Part shown: one piece after another, positions 1 through 5,889 of the stretch
How positions within the stretch are numbered: position 1 is the stretch's first letter
Layout of the letters: each line of letters opens with the position of its first letter
From: JAUVXJ01 sp034430275
GTDB taxonomy: Bacteria; Chloroflexota; Anaerolineae; UBA7937; B3-Chlor
DNA: 12,677 bases
Direction: 5' to 3'
Assembly: GCA_034430275.1 (NCBI GenBank)
Contig: DAOUEW010000397.1
Coordinates: forward strand, 1 to 12,677
Position numbers and translations under genes: made by a program
Notes under the pieces: model-generated
Seen by the model: the letters and a program-made list of their open reading frames with translations, nothing else
Told to the model about the DNA's origin: nothing
Databases searched by the model: none

Positions 1-155
1 CAGAGGTCTCGTTGGCTACCGTCTATACCAGTCTAGGCGTACCATCCGCCATCGTAGTGGTGGCCACGCTGCTGTTTCGATTCATCGCCTTCTGGCTGCC
101 CATCGGCGTGGGGCTCGTGGTCCTGTGGCACCTGCGCCGGAAGGCGCTGATCTGA
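1..155 (+). CDS. C-terminal end of a flippase-like membrane protein (lysylphosphatidylglycerol synthase TM / UPF0104 family), 5' truncated
   Basis: Only the last ~50 codons are present (frame starting at base 3, TGA at 153-155). The visible peptide begins EVSLATVYTSLGVPSAIVV and continues into a hydrophobic helix ending in a basic tail (LRRKALI). The arrangement of a small/polar helix with a GVP turn, then a segment with the order LLFRFIAFWLPIGVG, followed by a positively charged C-terminus, is typical of the last two transmembrane helices of the UPF0104 / AglD-like / MprF-transmembrane-domain family, which move or flip lipid-linked substrates in the cytoplasmic membrane. The family match is by recognition of this ending only. 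The substrate cannot be told. The next ORF begins 41 bases downstream on the same strand. Confidence 0.6.
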   Translation, partial: EVSLATVYTSLGVPSAIVVVATLLFRFIAFWLPIGVGLVVLWHLRRKALI

Positions 156-196
156 TGGGCCCGCAGGTACGGCGTGCAGACTGAAGGCTAGCCGAT

Positions 197-529
197 ATGG
201 AAGTTTCTACCTCTCACTTCACGCTCGTCGCCCTGCTGCTCCTCGTGTGCCTGGCGCAGGTGGAACGAAAGGGCCTGGTATCCATCTCTGCCTGCGGAGA
301 GCTCCTGCAGAGACACCAGTCGCTCGGTCAGAACCTCACTGAAGAGATAGCTGATCTCCACGCGGAATCCGGTTTCCTGGCCCAGGAAGAGCTTAGAGTT
401 ACAGATCGCAGATGCTTACTCGTGGCGAGAAGCACGCTGCAGGATCTGCTCAGACAGGGCGCGATCTCGGATGATGTCTTTGGGAGGCTGGTCTCGGAGA
501 TCGATGCCGAACTGCGCCAAGTGGGGTAG
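197..529 (+). CDS. Small hypothetical protein with N-terminal hydrophobic segment and antiporter-tail-like C-terminus
   Basis: This ORF encodes 110 residues. The ATG is the only usable start, since an in-frame stop lies at 182-184. A GAAGG sequence at 183-187 is a plausible ribosome binding site with a 9-base gap. Residues 8-20 form a short hydrophobic stretch (TLVALLLLVCLAQ); the rest is charged and probably helical. Residues 76-108 (VARSTLQDLLRQGAISDDVFGRL...EIDAEL) resemble the cytoplasmic tail of CPA1-type Na+/H+ antiporters and other proteins with the pattern 'LRxGxISxxVxxxLxxEID', so this could be a stand-alone or remnant tail domain. No membrane transport domain is present and nothing upstream in other frames restores one. 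It could be a genuine small membrane-associated protein or a decayed fragment. Function is unknown. Confidence 0.5.
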   Translation: MEVSTSHFTLVALLLLVCLAQVERKGLVSISACGELLQRHQSLGQNLTEEIADLHAESGFLAQEELRVTDRRCLLVARSTLQDLLRQGAISDDVFGRLVSEIDAELRQVG

Positions 530-563
530 ACTGCCACTGAGCGGATGATCCACGGTGTCGTGC

Positions 564-589
564 CATCCGTCAACTCTCCTCAACGGATG
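564..589. other. Inverted repeat, 7-bp stem (CATCCGT / ACGGATG)
   Basis: CATCCGT at 564-570 and ACGGATG at 583-589 are perfect reverse complements with a 12-base loop, lying 35 bases after the stop of the 110-residue ORF and 80 bases before the PDZ gene start. There is no T-tract after it, so it is at best a weak terminator or mRNA structure. The rest of 530-654 shows no clear promoter hexamers. Confidence 0.25.
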
Positions 590-654
590 AGGTCAGCCTA
601 TCAGCCCACGGTAACTACAGTGACTTTCTGTGGCCCTCTGTGCGAACTGCCAGT

Positions 655-662
655 AGAGGAGG
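655..662 (+). promoter_or_regulatory. Strong Shine-Dalgarno fixing the start of the PDZ gene
   Basis: AGAGGAGG lies 7 bases before the ATG at 670. The reading frame is open upstream to a GTG at 640, but that start would put this ribosome binding site inside the gene. ATG 670 is therefore preferred. Confidence 0.8.
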
Positions 663-669
663 TTGCAGG

Positions 670-1260
670 ATGTTGAAGAGGTCTCTCATTGGATTGGGTA
701 TTGGGGTGGGTGCACTTGCTCTCTGCCTGGTGCTGCTCACCATGGGGTTCCTGGTGGGCGGAGCAATCGCCTACCTCGGGGCACAAGGCGTCGGCGGGGG
801 AGCCTTGCCCGAATCATCACCGCAGCCAACCATGACCCCGGAGGAGTCGCCGCAGCCACTAGAGCAACCATGGCAGTGGCCTATGCCCTCGCCAGGTCCG
901 AGGGAGTGGCCTCAGTCGGTGTGGGGACTCGTGCAGCCCGCCCTCGTCACCGAGGTCGTGGAAGACAGCCCGGCCGAGGAGTCAGGAGTGGAGGTGGGCG
1001 ACATCATCATCGGCATTGATGGCACCGCCCTCGATCCAGGCCACGACCTGGCGGAGATTGTCCGCGAGCGCGACCCAGGAGACGAGGTGGTGCTGACCAT
1101 CATCCGTAGGGACGGCGACACGGCAATACTGGAGCTCGAGGCTACCCTGGGGAGAGAGCGAGACAAAGACGGTGAAATCGTGGCGTATCTCGGGCTGTGG
1201 TATCGCCCGCTGGGGAGCGGCATGGGCTTCATGCTCCCGGAAGGCAACACATGGGATTGA
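670..1260 (+). CDS. Membrane-anchored PDZ-domain protein without protease domain
   Basis: The 196-residue product has three parts. Residues 1-37 are an N-terminal membrane anchor or uncleaved signal (MLKR, then a Gly/Ala/Leu-rich helix). Residues 44-85 are a Pro/Ser/Glu/Trp-rich extracytoplasmic linker. Residues ~87-162 are a PDZ domain with the typical order SPAEESGVEVGDIIIGIDG, then a helix (DLAEIVRERDPGDEV) and the final strand pair. A short tail (to 196) is rich in Gly and aromatic residues. No catalytic domain is present. PDZ domains of this bacterial type bind C-termini or unfolded segments. The protein is followed 74 bases later by an HtrA-type protease with a similarly built anchor, so it probably acts outside the membrane as an adaptor or substrate-recruiting partner. 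That role is inference. The classical carboxylate-binding loop (GLGF/YLGV) is not well conserved (around WGLVQP, residues 85-90). Confidence 0.8.
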   Translation: MLKRSLIGLGIGVGALALCLVLLTMGFLVGGAIAYLGAQGVGGGALPESSPQPTMTPEESPQPLEQPWQWPMPSPGPREWPQSVWGLVQPALVTEVVEDSPAEESGVEVGDIIIGIDGTALDPGHDLAEIVRERDPGDEVVLTIIRRDGDTAILELEATLGRERDKDGEIVAYLGLWYRPLGSGMGFMLPEGNTWD

Positions 1261-1275
1261 CTCCTGGACCGCTGA

Positions 1276-1300
1276 CCTGCGTGGACTCGTGCACGGCAGG
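1276..1300 (+). other. Imperfect stem-loop between the PDZ and HtrA genes
   Basis: CCTGCGTG (1276-1283) can pair with CACGGCAGG (1292-1300) with one bulged G at 1295 and an 8-base loop. It sits 15 bases after the PDZ gene stop and 35 bases before the protease start. No U-tract follows. It might be a partial attenuator or RNA-processing structure inside an operon, or chance. Confidence 0.25.
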
Positions 1301-1334
1301 AACAGAAGTAAGCAACTTGTGAGGTAGAGAAGAC

Positions 1335-2492
1335 ATGGAGGAACCGAGAAGGGGTTGCGGGCCCGCTCTGGGCATTCTGGTGGTGGTGATGGCAATCCTG
1401 TTCGGCGCCGCCGGGGGCGCGATCGCGGGTGGGCTGGTTGGCTATAAGACGGCCAACTACCAGGTGTCGTCTGCGGCTCCGGCGGCCCAGGCCGAGGTGC
1501 ACGCGGCGGAAGTAGCTGCGCCCGCCGCCACCTACCTGACCCTGACGGACGATTCGGCCATCATCTCCGCCGTGGCCAAGGTGAAGCCGGCGGTGGTGAC
1601 CGTGATCAACACCATGCCACCACAGCGAGGATACTTCGGTCAGATCCTCGAGCCTCAGGCCTCGGGGTCGGGTGTGATCATCAGCAAAGAGGGGTACGTA
1701 GTCACCAACAACCACGTGGTGGAGAACAGCCAGACTCTGCAAGTCATCTACGCTGACGATACCAAGGTTACGGCCACGCTGGTTGGCGCTGATTCCTACT
1801 CCGACCTGGCCATCTTGAGAGTGGATGGAGAAGTACCCGCCATAGCAGAGCTAGGGGACTCGTCGGTGCTTCAGCCTGGGGAGCCTGTGATCGCCATCGG
1901 GAGCCCGTTGGGAGACTTCAAGGGCACCGTCACGGTGGGTGTGGTCAGCGCTCTGGACCGCAGTCTCGATATCGGAGGCGGCGTGACCATGGAGGGACTG
2001 ATCCAGACCGACGCGGCCATCAACGAGGGCAACAGCGGCGGCCCACTCGTCAACGCCTTGGGCCAGGTGATAGGCATCAACACTGCCATTGTGCGCGGGA
2101 CAGGTATGACCACCACCGTGGCGGAGGGACTGGGCTTCGCTATCCCCAGTGATGTAGCGAGGGAAGTGACAGCGCAACTGATCCAGTATGGTGAGGTGCG
2201 TCGACCGTACCTGGGGGTCGACTGGGTGGCCATCACCCCCCGCATAGCGTCGGCCTACAACTTCCCCGTGGAGTACGGCGCCTACATACAGGAGGTGCAA
2301 TCGAGAGGCCCGGCCGACAACGCCGGTCTGCGCTCCGGCGACATCATCACCGCCATCGGCGGTCAAGCCATCGACGATGCCAATAATATGCTGACCGTCC
2401 TCATGCGCTTCGATCCAGGACAGCAGGTCGCCGTGACCGTGGTCAGGGATGGCGAGGAGATGACCATGGACGTGACCCTGGGCAGCAGATAG
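1335..2492 (+). CDS. htrA: HtrA/DegP-type S1C serine protease with C-terminal PDZ domain, membrane anchored
   Basis: The 385-residue product starts with a transmembrane anchor (residues ~10-36, Gly/Ala-rich), then an Ala-rich linker (45-66). The trypsin-like S1C domain spans ~75-285. The catalytic triad is visible: His127 in TNNHVVE, Asp157 in SYSDLAIL, and Ser234 in the motif EGNSGGPLVN. The residues TDAAIN before it and GFAIP (267-271) are family hallmarks. A single PDZ domain follows at ~293-383 (YLGV at 292-295, AGLRSGDIITAIGGQ at 330-344). Proteases of this family degrade misfolded or stress-signalling proteins at the outer face of the cytoplasmic membrane. The start is supported by GAGG at 1321-1324, ten bases upstream. 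It is probably co-transcribed with the PDZ-only gene 74 bases upstream. Full length; no defects seen. Confidence 0.93.
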   Translation: MEEPRRGCGPALGILVVVMAILFGAAGGAIAGGLVGYKTANYQVSSAAPAAQAEVHAAEVAAPAATYLTLTDDSAIISAVAKVKPAVVTVINTMPPQRGYFGQILEPQASGSGVIISKEGYVVTNNHVVENSQTLQVIYADDTKVTATLVGADSYSDLAILRVDGEVPAIAELGDSSVLQPGEPVIAIGSPLGDFKGTVTVGVVSALDRSLDIGGGVTMEGLIQTDAAINEGNSGGPLVNALGQVIGINTAIVRGTGMTTTVAEGLGFAIPSDVAREVTAQLIQYGEVRRPYLGVDWVAITPRIASAYNFPVEYGAYIQEVQSRGPADNAGLRSGDIITAIGGQAIDDANNMLTVLMRFDPGQQVAVTVVRDGEEMTMDVTLGSR

Positions 2493-2615
2493 CCGTCGAA
2501 GACGGGAACCCAAGGGAGAAACCTGCGCCAGACCACAGCCAGGAAGGCTTGTGCGCAAGGACGTAATTGGTGCTCCGATCGTCCTGACCGAGACGCGACT
2601 CGCGATCGTATCGAC

Positions 2616-2643
2616 GTAGGGGCACCGCGCGCTGTGCCCCTAC
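2616..2643. repeat. Perfect 10-bp-stem palindrome (GTAGGGGCAC ... GTGCCCCTAC)
   Basis: GTAGGGGCAC at 2616-2625 and GTGCCCCTAC at 2634-2643 are exact reverse complements around an 8-base GC loop (CGCGCGCT). It lies in the 215-base gap (2493-2707) between the convergent protease and antiporter genes, 123 bases from one stop and 64 bases from the other. Palindromes beginning GTAGGGGC and ending GCCCCTAC recur widely between genes in Chloroflexota as far as I know, and may be small mobile or REP-like repeats that serve as bidirectional terminators. Only one copy is present in this window, so its repeat nature is inference. The rest of the gap shows no gene. Confidence 0.6.
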
Positions 2644-2707
2644 TCTTGATCAGGCAGGCATGCGCCAAGAAAGGTCTTGGCTGGCGCTACGGCGTCCGAG
2701 ATGGGGG

Positions 2708-3760
2708 CTATGCGCCTCCGGTGGGGAGGAAGAAGAAGGCCAAAGCCACGATGAGATACACAGCAAGCAGTTGCGCACCCTCTAGCCAATTGGACTCGCC
2801 ATCTAGAGAGATGAGCGCCGCAATCCCAACCGCCGCCCCAAGCGCCAGCAACTCGAACTCATTGAAAATCAGCGTTAGTGGGTGCCCCATCGCCAGGCTG
2901 ACGAATACGAGCAGAGGGGCGACGAAGAGGGCTATCTGCATGCTCGACCCGAAGCATATCGCCAAGCTCAGATCCATATGGTTCTTCCAGGCCATCTGCG
3001 CAGCAACCAGATGCTCAGCGACGTTTCCTACCAAAGGAATGAGAATCACGCCCAGGAAGAACTCTGTGATACCCATAGACTCGACCACAGGTTCCACAGA
3101 TGAGACCAGGATCTCGCTCAGCCAGGCCACCAAGATGGCGGACACGGCGAGAACGATAGCGCCCCTACGCAGGGACCACGCGGGCATAGCGTGGCCCTGA
3201 GTCAAGGCCTGGCTCTCGGAGGAAACGAAGGCGTAGATCAGGCTCAGCACATAGATAACTATCATCACCACGGCCACACCCAGACTGAGCCACTCGACAG
3301 CCGCGTGGTCCGTCACCTCGATGGCGTGGCCGAAGATGGACGGTATGATCAGGGCGATGATGGCCAGGATCATCAGCGTGGCATTCGTGCCCGCCTCGGA
3401 GCGCTCGAAACGTTGAGTCTTGTTGCGCAGCCCTCCCAGTAACACGCTCATGCCCAGCACCAGCAGGATGTTCCCCAGAATCGACCCCGTGATGGACGCC
3501 TTGACCAGTTCCAGAAGCCCCTCGCGAATGGCGAAGATGGTGATAATCAACTCGGCCGCATTGCCCAAGGTGGCGTTGAGCAGCCCTCCGACTCGGGGCC
3601 CGGTACGCGCCGCCAGTTCCTCAGTGGCCTGACCCAGAATCCAGGCCAGTGGCACGATGCCCAGAGCAGAGGCGAAGAAGATGAGCCGCTGATCCCATCC
3701 GAGGAGGGACCCGACGATGCTCAACGGCACGAAGAAAAGGAGGATGGTGAGGTACCTCAT
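2708..3760 (-). CDS. cax: Ca2+/H+ (cation/proton) antiporter, CaxA family
   Basis: The 350-residue integral membrane protein has about 11 hydrophobic helices in two inverted halves. Each half carries the antiporter signature. In the first, residues 56-72 include GGLLNATLGNAAELI (key GN at 66-67 and Glu70). In the second, residues 237-252 include GVILIPLVGNVAEHL (GN at 245-246 and Glu249). A polar/acidic region around 180-200 separates the halves. Members exchange cytoplasmic Ca2+ (sometimes Na+, K+ or Mn2+) for external protons, using the paired acidic residues. Length is normal for bacterial Cax proteins. On the minus strand AAGGG precedes the ATG by 8 bases. Only 13 bases separate it from the upstream P-loop kinase gene, so the two are almost certainly one operon. 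Ion specificity is not readable from sequence. Confidence 0.92.
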   Translation of the reverse strand: MRYLTILLFFVPLSIVGSLLGWDQRLIFFASALGIVPLAWILGQATEELAARTGPRVGGLLNATLGNAAELIITIFAIREGLLELVKASITGSILGNILLVLGMSVLLGGLRNKTQRFERSEAGTNATLMILAIIALIIPSIFGHAIEVTDHAAVEWLSLGVAVVMIVIYVLSLIYAFVSSESQALTQGHAMPAWSLRRGAIVLAVSAILVAWLSEILVSSVEPVVESMGITEFFLGVILIPLVGNVAEHLVAAQMAWKNHMDLSLAICFGSSMQIALFVAPLLVFVSLAMGHPLTLIFNEFELLALGAAVGIAALISLDGESNWLEGAQLLAVYLIVALAFFFLPTGGA

Positions 3761-3773
3761 GCGTTTCGCCCTT

Positions 3774-4361
3774 CTACTGCCGAATGAGACGCAGCAGCTT
3801 GGTGATGGCCGGACTCAGGTCCTGGCTGGTGTCAATGACGACGTGATTACGTCCGATGGGGTCCACATCCCGGCCCATACGTCGATACACCTCCCAGTCG
3901 GCGTCTGAGACCTCGCCATGGTCAGCATCTCCCTCGTGGCGGCCCCGTAGTCTATCGTGTGCCACTCCTTCGGGAGCCACCGCTTTCACGATGATCAGCT
4001 TGACTTCCTCACCATCAGCGAGCCGGTAGACCAACTCTCGATGTCGCTCGTGGAGATTGGTGGCATCGTAGATGACTCGCACGCCCTTTCGCAGAAGCTT
4101 CGCCATCAAGGCATGACAGGTACGGTGCACCCATTTACTCTCCTCACCACTGTAGTTGCACTCAGGGAAGAGTATCTTGCGTACCTGGTCACTCTCGACG
4201 ATCACGAAGGGCAACACCTCGGCCAGCCCTCGCGCTACGTAGGACTTGCCGGTCCCGGGTAGCCCGCAAAGCATGACCAGTACGGGATCGGCGGTGGTCT
4301 GATCAGTGTTCGCCAGGTGACCTTCGACCTTGGCGACGTAGTGGGATAACCTATCTGACAT
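3774..4361 (-). CDS. P-loop kinase-like NTPase (AAA_33, polynucleotide-kinase-like)
   Basis: The 195-residue protein has a Walker A motif GLPGTGKS at 33-40. It then has VESDQVRK at 56-62, where Asp58 and Arg61 occupy the places of the catalytic Asp and substrate-binding Arg of T4 polynucleotide 5'-kinase. IYDATNL at 97-103 matches the DTN-type motif of that family, and an Arg-rich lid-like helix (RLRGRHEG) covers 137-144. This group includes small-molecule and nucleic-acid 5'-hydroxyl kinases, so a phosphotransferase role is likely but the substrate is unknown. It is the first gene of an operon with the Ca2+/H+ antiporter. No strong Shine-Dalgarno is visible, and the promoter just upstream predicts a leader of only about 13 bases, so translation may be nearly leaderless. 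Confidence 0.8.
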   Translation of the reverse strand: MSDRLSHYVAKVEGHLANTDQTTADPVLVMLCGLPGTGKSYVARGLAEVLPFVIVESDQVRKILFPECNYSGEESKWVHRTCHALMAKLLRKGVRVIYDATNLHERHRELVYRLADGEEVKLIIVKAVAPEGVAHDRLRGRHEGDADHGEVSDADWEVYRRMGRDVDPIGRNHVVIDTSQDLSPAITKLLRLIRQ

Positions 4362-4381
4362 GGGGGCTCACATCGTTGGGC

Positions 4382-4409
4382 ATTATACCACATCCCTCCC
4401 GTTTGGCAA
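4382..4409 (-). promoter_or_regulatory. Sigma-70-type promoter for the P-loop kinase / antiporter operon
   Basis: Read on the minus strand, TTGCCA (4409-4404) and TATAAT (4387-4382) are separated by 16 bases. The -10 matches consensus exactly. Transcription would start near 4375, only ~13 bases before the ATG at 4361. Confidence 0.7.
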
Positions 4410-4415
4410 GACCGG

Positions 4416-4425
4416 GCGACGTCGC
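4416..4425. other. Perfect 10-bp palindrome GCGACGTCGC
   Basis: It lies 6 bases upstream of the minus-strand -35 element of the kinase/antiporter promoter, in the 217-base divergent gap 4362-4578. It is a possible regulator site, but a 10-bp palindrome is not rare in GC-rich DNA. Confidence 0.2.
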
Positions 4426-4510
4426 GGCCGTTCTAACGCTCGCCGTTGCGCAGACCTCGCGCCTGTACATCCGACAGCAGCGCCAGCCCTTGGACATCCC
4501 CCACCAATGG

Positions 4511-4539
4511 TTGACACCAGGGCATGCCCGGCGTAAAAT
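4511..4539 (+). promoter_or_regulatory. Near-consensus sigma-70 promoter of the pseudokinase gene
   Basis: TTGACA (4511-4516, exact consensus) and TAAAAT (4534-4539) are separated by exactly 17 bases. Transcription would start near 4546, giving a leader of about 33 bases before the ATG at 4579. This is the best -35 match in the window. Confidence 0.75.
4520..4529. promoter_or_regulatory. Palindrome GGGCATGCCC centred in the promoter spacer (candidate operator)
   Basis: A perfect 10-bp palindrome lies centrally between the -35 and -10 elements of the pseudokinase promoter. A protein bound here would cover the promoter. The position is suggestive but a single short palindrome is not proof. Confidence 0.3.
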
Positions 4540-4578
4540 GGAGCTCGAATCACCCAGCATCGTGTTCGATACAGAGAA

Positions 4579-5640
4579 ATGGCCGACACTCTGCTCAAAG
4601 GGCGCTATCGTCACCTGGCCGAGATAGGTCGCGGGGAGCAAACCGTAGTCTACAAAGCCCTCGACGTCTCACTGGATCGCACAGTGGTCGTGAGAGTCCT
4701 CCGCGAGCAGCATGCACAAGATGGTGGACTCGTCGAGCGCTTCCAGCGTGCTGCCCGCGCCATGGCTGCATTTACGCACCCCAACCTGGTGGTGGTTCAC
4801 GACGTGGGCAGAGATCGAGACCTCGTGTTCGTAGTCACCGAGTACGTGGATGGACCGAGCCTCGAAACCCTGCTGACCTCCGAAGGCCCCCTCGAGACAG
4901 AGAAGGCTCTTGCCATCGCCGTTCCCCTCTGCGATGCACTGGCAACGGTTCACCAGGCAGGCTACGTCCACGGGCAACTCACTCCGCGTAACGTGCTCTT
5001 GACGTCCGCCGGACAGCCGAAGGTCTCCGATTTTCGCGTCGAAGACGTGCCCTCCACAGAGCCGCTGACCGGTCAAGAGCGCTCCGCGTACGCCGCCCTC
5101 TACCTTTCCCCGGAGCAGTTGATGGGGCGCAGGGCGACGAGTGCGTCCGACGTCTACAGCGTGGGCATCATCCTCTACGAGATGCTCTTGGGTCGCCCTC
5201 CCTTCGTTGGCGAGAGCTACGCCGAGATAGCGGAGCAGCACATTCGACGAGAGCCTGACCCGCTCCACATCGCCAATCCGCAGATACCGATTCCCCTCAG
5301 TTCTGTAGTCCACACCGCCCTGTCCAGGGCCTCTACGGATCGGTATCGGTCGGCCGGGGAACTGGCGGATGCCCTGCGAGCGTACCAGGGTTCGAGCGGC
5401 AGGCCACTTCTCGCGGACCGTCCGGAGGCCGCGGGGCCGTGGCACCCTTCCGCGCCGGATGCGTTGGAGGCCCCCGCACCAGCGTATCCCAGAGCCGCTC
5501 CCCTTGAGGCCGCGCCCGCTCGCAGAGATCGAAGCCAGGGTCTGGACTGGCTGGGCTGCCTGATGACGCTGGTGGCCGCCGTGGCGGTCCTGGGCTTGAT
5601 ACCCCTGTGGCTGGCGGTCTTCCTCCGCTACTTCGTGTGA
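4579..5640 (+). CDS. Membrane-tethered Ser/Thr pseudokinase (PknB-like fold, catalytic residues lost)
   Basis: The 353-residue protein has a eukaryotic-type kinase fold at ~10-270, an Ala/Pro-rich linker at ~275-320, and one C-terminal transmembrane helix at ~325-349 with only a few residues beyond it. The C-lobe is well kept: YLSPEQ at 175-180 (APE motif), SDVYSVGIILYEML at 190-203, and the DRYRSAGELADALR helix. The active site is not. Arg39 replaces the ATP-binding Lys of VAIK. Ala58 replaces the helix-C Glu. HRDxKPxN reads HGQLTPRN (131-138), so catalytic Asp and Lys are lost. DFG reads DFR (151-153). The glycine loop is GRGEQTVVY (17-25). Only Asn138 and Asp151 remain. It is therefore probably a non-catalytic scaffold or sensor at the inner membrane face. 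No in-frame alternative ATG exists. The neighbour downstream is ftsH. Confidence 0.9.
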   Translation: MADTLLKGRYRHLAEIGRGEQTVVYKALDVSLDRTVVVRVLREQHAQDGGLVERFQRAARAMAAFTHPNLVVVHDVGRDRDLVFVVTEYVDGPSLETLLTSEGPLETEKALAIAVPLCDALATVHQAGYVHGQLTPRNVLLTSAGQPKVSDFRVEDVPSTEPLTGQERSAYAALYLSPEQLMGRRATSASDVYSVGIILYEMLLGRPPFVGESYAEIAEQHIRREPDPLHIANPQIPIPLSSVVHTALSRASTDRYRSAGELADALRAYQGSSGRPLLADRPEAAGPWHPSAPDALEAPAPAYPRAAPLEAAPARRDRSQGLDWLGCLMTLVAAVAVLGLIPLWLAVFLRYFV

Positions 5641-5648
5641 GTGTAACA

Positions 5649-5672
5649 CTCCCCTGCCACTGAAGAGGGGGG
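5649..5672 (+). terminator. Possible weak terminator after the pseudokinase gene
   Basis: CTCCCCT (5649-5655) can pair with AGGGGGG (5666-5672), seven pairs including one T.G wobble, with a 10-base loop, starting 9 bases after the stop. No T-run follows, so any termination would be weak or factor-dependent. The 249-base gap 5641-5889 otherwise holds the ftsH promoter and leader and no gene. Confidence 0.3.
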
Positions 5673-5792
5673 CACCTGCGGTGACCTGGCTCCTCCCGAC
5701 CTCAGGATCACGCCGCTCCCGCCGTGACCCATTGGACCGGCCCTTCGTCCCATGGCACGAGGCTCGCGACTCTAGCGTTCCGGCCCATTATG

Positions 5793-5801
5793 TGGTATAC
5801 T
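5793..5801 (+). promoter_or_regulatory. Extended -10 promoter of ftsH
   Basis: TGGTATACT is an extended -10 element (TGn plus TATACT, -10 at 5796-5801). No good -35 hexamer lies 16-18 bases upstream, as is common for extended -10 promoters. A start near 5808 gives a leader of about 80 bases to the GTG at 5890. Confidence 0.5.
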
Positions 5802-5877
5802 TGAGAATGCAGTTCTATGTGCAGTGAAGGCTCGGCGCCGTGCCTATAGCTGGCATCGCGGCGTAGTCTTTTCGTGC

Positions 5878-5883
5878 GGAGGG
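5878..5883 (+). promoter_or_regulatory. Shine-Dalgarno that fixes the GTG start of ftsH
   Basis: GGAGGG lies 6 bases before GTG 5890. The frame is open further upstream to a GTG at 5824, but the extra residues (Arg-rich, HRGVV...) do not resemble FtsH, whereas the residues from 5890 (MSSRWIRNGLIYL) match a usual FtsH beginning. Confidence 0.8.
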
Positions 5884-5889
5884 TATAGA

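Noticed and set aside
912..1742. 276-codon open frame on the minus strand across the PDZ and HtrA genes
   Set aside because: Low-complexity His/Arg/Ser-rich translation, antisense to two clear genes; a codon-bias shadow.
4669..5649. 326-codon open frame on the minus strand opposite the pseudokinase
   Set aside because: Antisense shadow of a recognisable kinase fold; no motif, no ribosome binding site.
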